From Candidatus Altimarinota bacterium (GTDB lineage: Bacteria > Chloroflexota > Chloroflexia > Chloroflexales > Chloroflexaceae): a DNA stretch of 36,676 nucleotides. How positions within the stretch are numbered: position 1 is the first letter of the stretch; each line of letters opens with the position of its first letter. The notes beneath the pieces are model-generated. The model saw only the letters and a program-made list of their open reading frames with translations. It ran no database searches and was not told the DNA's origin. Positions 28,851-36,676 of the stretch are shown one piece after another. The stretch is taken from contig JAAUTF010000001.1 of the NCBI GenBank assembly GCA_012031775.1, positions 1 to 36,676 on the forward strand, given 5' to 3'. The translations under genes and the position numbers were made by a program.

Positions 28851-30581
28851 GTGAGTGTCAGACATTTGGCATCACTACGCAGCATAGGTGGCTCGCACCG
28901 GCAGCCGCGACAGCTAAAGAGCAACGCTCTTCTGGCGCGCGCACGGGTTGTGCGGCCCTTTAAGATGACGGTGTTGTCAGAATCAGTGCAATTCCATTCA
29001 CCTTCGCTCGCTTACGAGACGCAGCCGCCTGTTCAGAATGTAGAGCGCATGTTAAGTGTCGTTGTAAGCAGTCATCACAACCAGCTCACCGCGATCGCCG
29101 ACGTTTGGCTGTCAGAAGGCGCAAGCTCGTTCAGCATCTGGCAGCGCGGTCAGCTTTTGCGCTCGTGGCCTGCGGTGCCGGGCGATACCCGTGAGGTAAT
29201 GCTCACGGTGCCGATCTGCATCGACGAAAACATCGTTGGTGAATTACGCGTCAGCGGCACCAACGGCAGCAAGCAGGCAGCGCGCCTCGCCGCCGATGCC
29301 GACCTCGTCGCCGCGCTAGTTAAGCTCGAAGACGAACTTACCCTGATGACGGCTGAACTGGTCAATAGCCAGGATCAACAGGTGGCGCTCTACCGCCTGA
29401 CACGCTCGATGAGCGGGATGGTGTCGGTCGAGGAGACGCTGAACTCTTTGCTCTGCGAGGCGATACGTCTTTCTCATGCAAGCGGCGGCTACGTTGTGTT
29501 TATGCCGGCAAGCGGCGCGCCACTGGTGCTGCACCGCCCCGAGGTAATGCTCAGCGAGGCGAATATCTGGCAGTGCTTCTGGCAGGCGCAGATGGACGAG
29601 CAAGAGATCATCGTTACGCCAACCGATCGGAGCGGCACCCGGCTTGCGCTGGCGGAAGTGCCGAATATGCTGTTTATTCCGCTACGCACCCGCGGCGTGG
29701 TGAATGTTGGTCTCGGCTTGCTTAAGCCAGTACACGAGAGCTTTTCCAACCCCGACATTAAGCTCATGCGCGCTATTTGCGACCACGCCAGCGCTCAGGT
29801 AGAGAAGGCGCTGCTCTACCAGGAGAGCTTTGAGCAGGCACGGATGCGCACCGAGATGGAACTTGCGCGGCGTGTCCAGCTCGATCTGTTGCCGCGGCAT
29901 CTGCCGCTTGTGCCCGGCCTCGACATCTATGCCCATACACGACCGGCAATGCACGTCGGCGGCGACTTCTACGATTTTATTCAGCACGCCCGACGCCCGT
30001 TCTTCTTTACCGTCGGCGATGTCACGGGTAAGGGGCTGTCTGCTGCGCTTTTGATGACCATGACGCGCACCGCCATCCATAGCAAAGCGAGCTTTATGCC
30101 CGACCCGACGCCGGAGACGGTGATGCGCCAGTCGAACGCCGACCTCTACGATGACTTTACGCAAGTGGGGGTTTTTGCAACCGCGTTTATCGGCCAGTAT
30201 CTTGCTGCAGAACGGCGTATCCGTTATGCTAACGCGGGCCATTCGCCGGTGATCTATCGGCCCCGCGAAGGCCCGGCGACTATGTTGCGGGCGGATAGCA
30301 CCGCGATCGGTGTTCTGCCTGCAAGTTCGAGTCGCAATTATACGCTGCGTATCACCGAGGGCGATCTCTTGATTGTCGCTACCGACGGCTTCAGCGATGC
30401 TCGCGACCATAACAATGAACGTTTCGACTACGATCGCCTGCTGGCGCTTACCGAGGAAGTGGCACAGCGCTCTGCGCGTGAAATTGTCGACGCCATCTAC
30501 GAGGCTGTAGATACTTACGGCTCGGGACGCCCCCAGGACGACGACCAGACGATTCTGGTTATCAAAGGAGCAAGCTTGTGA
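28851..30581 (+). CDS. GAF-PP2C (SpoIIE/RsbU-type) serine phosphatase
   Basis: The protein is about 576 residues from GTG 28851, chosen for AGGGGAG at 28834-28840; the frame opens earlier and ATG at 28965 is an alternative. A divergent sensor-like region is followed by a GAF domain (about residues 180-325), a short coiled-coil linker (EQARMRTEMELARRVQ) and a PP2C phosphatase domain. The latter has metal-binding GGDFYDF (about 369), GDVTGKGLSAALLM, NAGHSPVIY, ATDGFSDARD and QDDDQTILVI, so all metal-site acids are present. It would dephosphorylate STAS proteins in response to a GAF-sensed or other input. Its end overlaps the next GTG (GTGA), implying coupled translation with the kinase. Confidence 0.92.
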   Translation: MSVRHLASLRSIGGSHRQPRQLKSNALLARARVVRPFKMTVLSESVQFHSPSLAYETQPPVQNVERMLSVVVSSHHNQLTAIADVWLSEGASSFSIWQRGQLLRSWPAVPGDTREVMLTVPICIDENIVGELRVSGTNGSKQAARLAADADLVAALVKLEDELTLMTAELVNSQDQQVALYRLTRSMSGMVSVEETLNSLLCEAIRLSHASGGYVVFMPASGAPLVLHRPEVMLSEANIWQCFWQAQMDEQEIIVTPTDRSGTRLALAEVPNMLFIPLRTRGVVNVGLGLLKPVHESFSNPDIKLMRAICDHASAQVEKALLYQESFEQARMRTEMELARRVQLDLLPRHLPLVPGLDIYAHTRPAMHVGGDFYDFIQHARRPFFFTVGDVTGKGLSAALLMTMTRTAIHSKASFMPDPTPETVMRQSNADLYDDFTQVGVFATAFIGQYLAAERRIRYANAGHSPVIYRPREGPATMLRADSTAIGVLPASSSRNYTLRITEGDLLIVATDGFSDARDHNNERFDYDRLLALTEEVAQRSAREIVDAIYEAVDTYGSGRPQDDDQTILVIKGASL

Positions 30582-31082
30582 TAGCGCAGTCTCTTTCCCT
30601 GCCTGCAATGACGCCAGTGACTGCACGCCATGCACGGCGAAGGAACAGCCTCATGTCAACGTGGGATGCAGATGTGATCCGTCTCGAACTGCCGGCGACG
30701 TACTACTACCTCTCATTAGTGAGTACCACACTCGCCGAAATGTTGAAGCGGCTCGACAGCAGCGGTGGCGACTGGGACACATTGCTGTACAATGTACAGC
30801 TTGCCACGCACGAAGTCTGCACAAATATTGTCGACCATGCCTACAACGAGCGCACCGATGGGCGCATTGTGCTGACGCTGACGCTCGATCGCGAGCCGGC
30901 ACGGATCACCATGACCTTTCGATACCGGTATTTCGTTCGATGTAGCGAAGGTCGCCGCTCCGAATCTTGATGAGGCCCAGGAGCAAGGGTATGGCTTGTT
31001 CCTGATCTACAACCTGATGGATAGTGTGAACTATTCCCCCTCTAGCGGCGGGAACCACTGGACTTTGGTGAAATACCTCTAA
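30578..31082 (+). CDS. HATPase serine kinase / anti-sigma factor (RsbW/SpoIIAB type); one apparent frameshift
   Basis: The GTG at 30578 overlaps the phosphatase stop and has an excellent AAAGGAG (30564-30570). An internal ATG at 30653 with AAGGAA fits the usual family N-terminus and may be used instead. The N-box THEVCTNIVDHAY carries the catalytic Glu and the Mg-binding Asn. The first frame stops at 30970, but removing one T from CCTTTCG near 30918 continues it into DTGISFD (G1 box) and GYGLFLIYNLMDSVNY (G2 box), ending at 31082. The reconstructed domain is complete. It would phosphorylate STAS serines and sequester a partner. No sigma-factor gene lies in the window, so its output may be the STAS-fused glycosyltransferase. 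Confidence 0.85.
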
Positions 31083-31093
31083 GGCGGAGAATT

Positions 31094-31495
31094 ATGGCGA
31101 ACATTCTGGTTGTTGACGATTATTCACCAAGCCATCGGCTGGTGAGTTTTATCCTCCAGCAGTATAATCATCACGTGGTGAGCGCCTTTAATGGCGTGCA
31201 GGCGCTGGAACGACTCGCCGAAATCGATGTCGATCTCGTGCTGACCGACCTGGCAATGCCGAAGATGGACGGTATCGGCCTTTTGCAGGAGATGCGTGTC
31301 AGCGAGCGCCTGCGCCAGATTCCGGTCATTATGTTGACGGCGAGCGGCCAGCGTCAGGAGCGCGCCCGCGCCGAAGCGGCTGGCATCGAGATGTTCTTGA
31401 CCAAGCCGATCGAGTCCGAGGAACTGGTGATGGCGGTGGAGCAGGCGCTGGCTAGTCGTGCTGTTGCCCGGCTTTTCTGCAAATCGGCGGCGTAA
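31094..31495 (+). CDS. Single-domain response regulator (CheY-like receiver)
   Basis: This 133-residue receiver domain has no output domain. The phosphorylation pocket is complete: D8-D9 in VVDDY, D52 in LTDLAMPKMDG, T82 in MLTAS and K104 in LTKPI. A GGCGGAG motif precedes the ATG, 11 bases after the kinase stop, so it is very likely part of the STAS/PP2C/HATPase operon. No histidine kinase is encoded nearby. It probably relays a phosphate signal to the phosphatase or kinase by protein contact. Confidence 0.93.
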   Translation: MANILVVDDYSPSHRLVSFILQQYNHHVVSAFNGVQALERLAEIDVDLVLTDLAMPKMDGIGLLQEMRVSERLRQIPVIMLTASGQRQERARAEAAGIEMFLTKPIESEELVMAVEQALASRAVARLFCKSAA

Positions 31496-31574
31496 GTAGT
31501 AGACCGGTTACAGTGAAGGCGCGAGCACAAGTGTTGTGCGGCCCCACGCTGTATTGCGACCAAAAAGGCATGCA

Positions 31575-32495
31575 ATGCAGGCAGATTTTGTGAGTGTCGT
31601 GATCTGCACACGCAATCGCGGCGATGAAATTGTTTTGGCGCTCAAAACGTTGTTGGTGAACGAGTACCCGGCCTTTGAAGTGATCGTGGTTGATCAGAGC
31701 AGCGACGACCGCACCGCACAAGCAGTAGCCCCCTTTCGCAACGACGCACGCCTCCGGTATCTTAGCACTTCTTCCCGTGGTTCGAATACTGGGCGCCAGC
31801 TCGCCTGCGATATCGCGCGGGGCGAGTTCATCCTTATCACCGACGACGATTGCGAAGTGCCACGCGACTGGATCGCGACAATGGCTGGGCAACTGCAGGC
31901 CGACGTAGCGCTTGCCTGCGTGTTCTGCGAGGTGGTCGCGGCTCCGTTCGACGCGAGCAAAGGCTTTGTACCCGTGACGGGTGCGCTGGTCGAGACGACG
32001 ATCTGCGATCTTTATGCCTGGTGTACCAGCGGTGCTGGGCGCGTGATGGCCGCTGGTTTGGGTTTGCGGCGCTCGCTGCTACAGGAAATCGGCGGCTTCG
32101 ACGTTGTGATGGGGGCGAGCGAGCGCTTTCGCAGCACAGCTGATGCCGATCTCCCGCTGCGCGCCTTAGTCCACGGCTACCGCGTACAGCTTACGCAGCG
32201 TACCAGGGTTGTGCATCACGGTTTTCGTAGCTACGAACAGGGGCGCAAGCTGATGCGCGGCTACTTGATGGGCCTGGGCGCGGTGTACGCCAAGCTCATC
32301 CGCTGTGGTCACTGGCAACTGCTGCTGGTGGCTGGTTTCGAGCTCTGGCGCACTGTGATCGGGCCGCTGATAAGTAACCTCATCCGCCTGCGTCGCCCGC
32401 CTGTGCTCGGGCGCGCGCTCGGTTTTAGCCGCGGTTTTGCGCTGGGCCTACAAACACCGATCGACCACGCGCGCGAGGTCTTTCTGCCTAACTGA
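31575..32495 (+). CDS. Family 2 glycosyltransferase
   Basis: This 306-residue protein contains VSVVICTRNRGDE, VIVVDQSSDDRT, the metal-binding ITDDDCEVPRDW at about residues 88-99, and a GGFD motif near 173. The usual catalytic Glu-Asp of the acceptor motif reads TADADLPLR, so the Glu is replaced by Ala while one Asp is kept. The hydrophobic C-terminus suggests membrane association. It is similar to the 20581-21588 enzyme (shared DQS.DD and DDDC.V..DW motifs), implying gene duplication. ATG 31575 with AAGG a few bases upstream is preferred over the upstream GTG at 31536. Confidence 0.85.
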   Translation: MQADFVSVVICTRNRGDEIVLALKTLLVNEYPAFEVIVVDQSSDDRTAQAVAPFRNDARLRYLSTSSRGSNTGRQLACDIARGEFILITDDDCEVPRDWIATMAGQLQADVALACVFCEVVAAPFDASKGFVPVTGALVETTICDLYAWCTSGAGRVMAAGLGLRRSLLQEIGGFDVVMGASERFRSTADADLPLRALVHGYRVQLTQRTRVVHHGFRSYEQGRKLMRGYLMGLGAVYAKLIRCGHWQLLLVAGFELWRTVIGPLISNLIRLRRPPVLGRALGFSRGFALGLQTPIDHAREVFLPN

Positions 32496-32502
32496 ATACC
32501 AT

Positions 32503-32895
32503 ATGCTGTATCAACGCTTCCTCTTCGCCCTGCTTTTACTGCTCTCCGCCTGTGCCGGCAGCGCTGCGCCGACCGGCGATGCAGAGCGCGGGCGTCAGCT
32601 CTTTAACGGCGAGCAGAGCTTCACCTCGGCGAACGCGCCGGTTTGTGCGAATTGCCATTTTGTGCGCGCCGAAGACGGCGTGATGCTCGGTCCCAATCTC
32701 GCTGGAGTTGCTTCGGCTGCCGGAACGCGCGTGGTTGGTCAATCGGCCGAGCAATACCTGCGCACCACGCTGCTCGATCCAGATGCCTACCTCGTGGAAG
32801 GATTCCAGGAGGGTATTATGTATCGCGGTTACGAAGAAGCTCTCACCCAGCAAGAAGTGAGCGATCTGATCGCCTACCTGCTGACACTACAATAG
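32503..32895 (+). CDS. Lipoprotein monohaem cytochrome c
   Basis: The 130-residue product starts MLYQRFLFALLLLLSAC, a lipoprotein signal with the acylated Cys at about 17, then a class I cytochrome c domain. Haem attachment is CANCH at residues 48-52. The distal methionine is probably M106 in GIMYRGY, and the C-terminal helix is EVSDLIAYLLTL. It is predicted to be an extracytoplasmic, membrane-anchored electron carrier of the type found with terminal oxidases, but no oxidase gene is in the window. It starts seven bases after the glycosyltransferase stop; no clear ribosome binding site is seen. Electron acceptance from the PQQ-type dehydrogenase-like proteins nearby is possible but speculative. 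Confidence 0.88.
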   Translation: MLYQRFLFALLLLLSACAGSAAPTGDAERGRQLFNGEQSFTSANAPVCANCHFVRAEDGVMLGPNLAGVASAAGTRVVGQSAEQYLRTTLLDPDAYLVEGFQEGIMYRGYEEALTQQEVSDLIAYLLTLQ

Positions 32896-32947
32896 AGCTG
32901 CTGTGGTATAGTTGAAGCCATCCTCGCGGTTGTCTAGGGAGGTTGGC

Positions 32948-33670
32948 GTGTCGCTTTTTCAATTTCTGATCGATTATGTGATCTTTATGCTGCCGGCGCT
33001 TATTTTTTCGACCTATGCGCAGGCAAATGTGTACCGAACGTTTCGCCGCTATTCGACGCAACATAGCAGCTCGGGACTCAACGGCGTCGATGTTGCGCGA
33101 GCGATTGTTGAACGTCAACACCTCAACTTCCTCAAATTTCGGAAGATCCCCGGCAAGCTGACCGATCACTATAACCCCATGGATCGGTCGATCAACCTCT
33201 CTGAATCGTCGCTGGAAGGCACGTCGCTGGCATCGCTAGCGATTGTAGCGCACGAGTTGGCGCACGCCTGCCAAGACCGCGATGATTGGCACCTGTTCGA
33301 GATCCGCCAGCGTGCCGGCCTGCTCGCTATGCTTGGCTCATCGATCGGCTGGTGGCTCTTCTTGATCGGCCTGGTTGTCGTAGCCATCACCGGCGGCTCG
33401 CGTGGCCAATCGATCGCCGAGATCGGCGTGTTGTTGCTGTTTGGCGTCGTGATTTTCGCCATTATTACGCTGCCGGTCGAGATCAACGCCAGCCAACGGG
33501 CGCTGAAAATGCTCAGCGATTACCAGCTGATCACGCCAGCGGAAGAGCCGGCAGTACGCGCGGTGCTGGGAGCGGCAACGTTGACTTATGTTGCCGGTGT
33601 GGTGCAGGCTGTGTCGCAGTTCCTCTTCTATATTTTCTCGCTGCGTATCTTCGCCGGCCCGCCGCGTTAG
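32948..33670 (+). CDS. Membrane zinc metallopeptidase (YugP/Zn_peptidase_2 type)
   Basis: The protein is 240 residues from GTG 32948, which has GGGAGG at 32937-32942 six bases upstream. A membrane helix (about residues 8-25) is followed by a soluble part with NLSESSLEG and the zinc motif HELAH at 102-106. Two helices follow (about 130-150 and 158-180), then the EINAS segment typical of the family and a final hydrophobic helix. Its role is probably housekeeping cleavage of membrane proteins. Adjacency to the polysaccharide genes is the only functional hint. Confidence 0.88.
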   Translation: MSLFQFLIDYVIFMLPALIFSTYAQANVYRTFRRYSTQHSSSGLNGVDVARAIVERQHLNFLKFRKIPGKLTDHYNPMDRSINLSESSLEGTSLASLAIVAHELAHACQDRDDWHLFEIRQRAGLLAMLGSSIGWWLFLIGLVVVAITGGSRGQSIAEIGVLLLFGVVIFAIITLPVEINASQRALKMLSDYQLITPAEEPAVRAVLGAATLTYVAGVVQAVSQFLFYIFSLRIFAGPPR

Positions 33671-34051
33671 GGTTGATCGAGCAAGAAAAAAGACCTGTTT
33701 TCACCTCTAAGTACTATAGCAAGCCCCAATGAGTTGTACATGAAATGTCTACTGGGTGGCGCTGTAGCTGCTACCTCGCAGACATCCTTGTTCACAAACC
33801 CGTTAGGACTGCTATAGCAAGCCTCAATGAGTTGTCCATGAGCTGTGTGCTTGTCGGCGGCGTAGCTGCCACCTTGCAGACATCCTTGTTCACAGACCCG
33901 CTAGAGCTGCTATAGCAAGCCTCAATGAGTTGTCTATGAGCTGGGTGTTTACTGGCGGCTATGCCGTTACTAAACACCCGATCTGCTCACAAACTCGTTT
34001 GGGTTGCTCTATACGGTGCAGTATTCGCAGCTTAGGGAAGTGAGAACAGGT
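33671..34051. repeat. Intergenic region with three 98-bp tandem repeats, each with a hairpin-forming middle
   Basis: Units begin with CTATAGCAAGCC at 33714, 33812 and 33910, exactly 98 bases apart; the third decays near 34007. Positions 1-30 (with CAATGAGTTGT) are nearly identical in all three units, and positions 71-98 are well conserved in the first two. Positions 31-70 differ between units but remain self-complementary: GGTGGC/GCTACC in unit 1, GGCGGC/GCTGCC in unit 2, and GGGTGTTTA/TAAACACCC in unit 3. The unit ends include the palindrome GCTATAGC. No protein frame is convincing here. The array could be a repeat-family element, a binding array or a structured RNA. A possible ribosome binding site for the next gene is AGGGAAG at 34034-34040. 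Confidence 0.75.
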
Positions 34052-36676
34052 ATGGCATCACGGCACGGAACGTTGCGCGTGATCATTGTCGGTGTGCTGC
34101 TTAGCGTAATGGCCCTGACGGCTTTAGTACGACCGTTAACTACCGATGCTGCACTGGTTTTTTCACCGGAAGCGCCCGGTTTCACCCAAGAACTAGTGGT
34201 CGGCGGGCTGCCCTATGCGACGACGCTCGACTGGGCTCCGGATGGGCGCATGTTCGTAGGTCTGAAGTCGGGCATCGTGCGGGTGGTTGAGAACGGTAGC
34301 TTGCGGGCGACACCGTTCGTCGACATCAGTGCGCTCGTAAACGATAATCACGATCGCGGCATGCTCGATATCGCTGTCCATCCTGATTTCCCCACCACGC
34401 CCTATGTGTATCTGCTCTATACCCACGATCCGCCCGGAGCGCCCAATAACGGCAACCACGGTCGCGTCGCGCAACTGATGCGTGTGGCTGCTGACCCGGC
34501 GCAGGATTATAATGTTGCGCTTGCAGACAATGTGCCAGATCCATTGGGCAACCCCGATGCGCGGGTTATCTTGTTGGGAACGAATAGCACCTATGCCAAT
34601 ATCGGCAATATAACCAACGGGCGCGATATCACAAAAGCCTCCTGTATGGAAGGGCTCGATCCGAACGGGGCACCGATCGAGGATTGTATCCCGGCGGACG
34701 AGAACTCGCATACGATCGGGACAGTAGCGTTTGCGCCCGATGGCTCGCTCTTCATTAGCAATGGCGATGGCTCGAATTATACCGGCGTCGATCCGCGGGC
34801 GCTGCGCTCGCAGAACCTCGACAGTCTGGCTGGCAAGATGCTGCGCATCGACCCGCTCAGCGGCCTGGCGCTGGCGGGGAACCCCTTCTTCGACCACCTC
34901 GGCGACAACCCCGACGCCCAGTTGTCCGACGATCCGACCAGCAACCGCGCAAAGGTCTGGGCTTATGGCCTACGCAACCCCTTCCGCGTAGCCATTCACC
35001 CGCTGAGCGGGGAGCCGTACATCGGCGACGTGGGTTGGAGCAAATGGGAGGAGATCAACCTCGGCAAGGGCGCAAACTTCGGCTGGCCCTGTTACGAAGG
35101 CGCGATGGTGCGCAATCAGGGCAACGAGGGTGGCAATACGATCAGCACACGCCAGGCGAGCTACGAGACGGGCTCGACAACCAGTGCGGCCTGCCAACAG
35201 CTCTACAACCAGGGTCTGGGTGTTGTGCAGCGGCCGCTGTTCACCTACAGCCATACGAACGATGGCTACGGCAGCGGCGGCGGCGCCTCGGCGAACGCTG
35301 GTGCCTTCTATCAGGGCACGGCATATCCATCGTCGTACCGCAACGCCTTGTTCATCCTCGACTACAACCGCAAGTGGATTCGCTACCTGACCTTTGATGA
35401 TCTTGGCAATGCGACGGTGCGCAACTTCGCCAAAGAGAATGTGAGCGGTGGCCCGGTGCAGGTGCTGACCGGCCCCGATACGAACCTCTATGTGGTGATG
35501 TACAACGGCAATGGTAGCGAGGTGCGTCGTATTCGTTACACAGCGGGCGGCAACACCCCGCCGACTGCGGTTGTAAACGCTTCGCCGACGATCGGCGTAG
35601 CCCCGTTTGCAGTGCAATTCGACAGTATCGGCAGCTTCGACCCAGATGCCCAGCCGCTGAACTATAGTTGGGACTTTGGCGATGGTACATCATCGACAGA
35701 GGCTAACCCCAGCCATAGCTACACCGCATCCGGCGTGTACGATGCGGTCTTGACGCTTACGGAGGCGAGCGAGCCCTTTGCCAGCGGGAGCGCAACGGTG
35801 CGCATCACGGTGGGCAACAACCCGCCGCTGGCGACGATCAACAGCCCGCTTGATGGTTCAAGCTACCGCGTTGGCGATACGATTGTCTACTCCGGCAGCG
35901 GTAGCGCTGGCGGCATTCCTATCGATCCGAGCCAGCTCTCGTGGGAACTGCGCCTGCATCATAATGAGCACAATCACTACAATAGTATGGGTAGCGGTAG
36001 CGGCGGCACTTTCGAGGCCGACGATCACGGCGACAGCACCTATTATGAGATCTGCCTGACGGTAAACGCACCCGGCGATGTTCAAGATACGCGCTGTGTA
36101 GCGACATACCCGCAGAAGACGGCGATCACGCTCGCTTCTGTGCCGGTCGGTATGGAGATCATTTACCAGGATGAAGGTTATGAGGTGCTGGCACCGGGGG
36201 TGATCAACCCGATCGTCGGCTCAACCCAGACGATCGCAGCGCCCTCTATTCAGCGCAGCCACACCTTTGTCGGCTGGTCTGACGGCCTCGCGAATGCCGA
36301 GCGCAGCTTTGTTGTTGGTGAAACGGCCGAGAGCTATACGGCGATCTACGAGAACCGTGCGCCACTGCCACAGTTGAGCACGAGTGGCACGACAAACGGC
36401 TATGGCCCACTCACTGTGAACTTCGACGCTGCCGGATCGAGCGACCCCGAGGGCGATACCTTAAGTTACCTCTGGGACTTCGGCGATGGCACGACCGAGA
36501 CGGTGAGCACGCCACAGCACAGCTTTACCGCCCGGCGAACCTGACGAGGTCGCGCTTGACGGTGAGCGACCAGGCAGGCGGCAGCGCCAGCCAGAGCGTT
36601 TTTGTAACCGTTGCTACACCTGAGCCCACCAACACGGCGACGGCGAGCAATACGCCCACCAACACACCTACCAACA
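34052..36676 (+). CDS. Secreted sugar-dehydrogenase-like protein with PKD domains; 3' partial, one apparent frameshift
   Basis: ATG 34052 starts a signal peptide (basic MASRHGTLR, then VIIVGVLLSVMALTALV). Residues about 45-500 form a glucose/sorbosone dehydrogenase (GSDH) beta-propeller: LDWAPDGRMFVG, RGMLDIAVHPDF, HTIGTVAFAPDGSLF, WAYGLRNPFRVAIHP and GDVGWSKWEEIN. A PKD domain (YSWDFGDGTS) follows, then a segment with the His-rich LRLHHNEHNHYN, a further beta domain and a second PKD (YLWDFGDGTT). The frame shifts by one near 36530 and continues as LTVSDQAGGSASQSVFVTV into a Thr/Pro/Asn repeat linker that runs off the window. Family members oxidise sugars with PQQ outside the cytoplasm; activity here is unproven. 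It is related in its propeller to the giant protein at 2-10370. Confidence 0.87.

Noticed and set aside
33714-34007. Integron attC-like sites or a CRISPR array
   Set aside because: Conserved ends with a palindromic centre recall attC sites, and a GTTAGG occurs in unit 1. However, the core motif is not kept in units 2 and 3 and no cassette genes or integrase are present. The 98-bp unit lacks the short repeat/unique spacer pattern of CRISPR.
36600-36676. A DNA microsatellite (ACC/CAA-type) at the window end
   Set aside because: In frame it encodes a Thr/Pro/Asn linker common in secreted proteins, so it is better explained as protein-level repeat structure.

Overview
The window is about 36.7 kb of fairly GC-rich DNA, and every gene I can support is on the + strand. 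It reads as an exopolysaccharide/capsule biosynthesis locus of the Wzx/Wzy type, flanked by very large secreted multidomain proteins. I infer a filamentous-type Chloroflexota (class Chloroflexia). The reasons are the secreted proteins built from PKD, malectin and CARDB domains, linker motifs of the type KIYLPIV / YMLYLPAIM, sugar-dehydrogenase propellers, the STAS/PP2C regulatory genes, and the absence of a Wza-type outer-membrane exporter. This taxonomic guess comes from protein style only.

Layout. (1) 1-10370: a giant secreted protein, open at the 5' edge, with a sugar-dehydrogenase propeller, ASH/FN3/DUF4114-like modules, two malectin-like domains, about 7.5 tandem PKD-type pairs and a CARDB domain. 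(2) 10654-12125: a secreted protein of unknown function, followed by a strong terminator. (3) 12576-24001: Wzz-like co-polymerase, Wzx flippase, a P-loop-less CpsD-like protein, a 47-residue membrane protein, Wzy/ligase, hexapeptide acyltransferases, a second copy of the unknown secreted family, two family-2 glycosyltransferases, a serine-acetyltransferase-like enzyme and a lipoprotein. (4) 24149-28319: a canonical initiating sugar-phosphate transferase, a WecG/TagA glycosyltransferase fused to two STAS domains, and a fusion of a degenerate nucleotidyltransferase, a left-handed beta-helix and a degenerate sugar transferase. (5) 28481-31495: a partner-switching cassette (STAS protein, GAF-PP2C phosphatase, HATPase kinase, receiver protein). 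(6) 31575-33670: another glycosyltransferase, a lipoprotein cytochrome c and a YugP-like membrane zinc peptidase. (7) 33714-34007: three 98-bp tandem repeats. (8) 34052 to the end: a second sugar-dehydrogenase/PKD protein, open at the 3' edge.

How they fit together. The initiating transferase and the WecG-type enzyme would start the lipid-linked repeat unit. The GT2 enzymes and acyltransferases would extend and decorate it, Wzx would flip it, and Wzy with Wzz would polymerise it. The most unusual feature is that partner-switching (anti-sigma/anti-anti-sigma) logic appears to be built into the biosynthetic machinery: the WecG enzyme itself carries two STAS domains, and a complete STAS/PP2C/HATPase set lies 2-5 kb downstream. 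Two other proteins look like pseudo-enzymes.

Caveat. I count 14 apparent single-base frameshifts in ten genes, several in homopolymer runs. The coding sense resumes cleanly in another frame each time, so I treat them mainly as assembly or sequencing errors and annotate the reconstructed genes.
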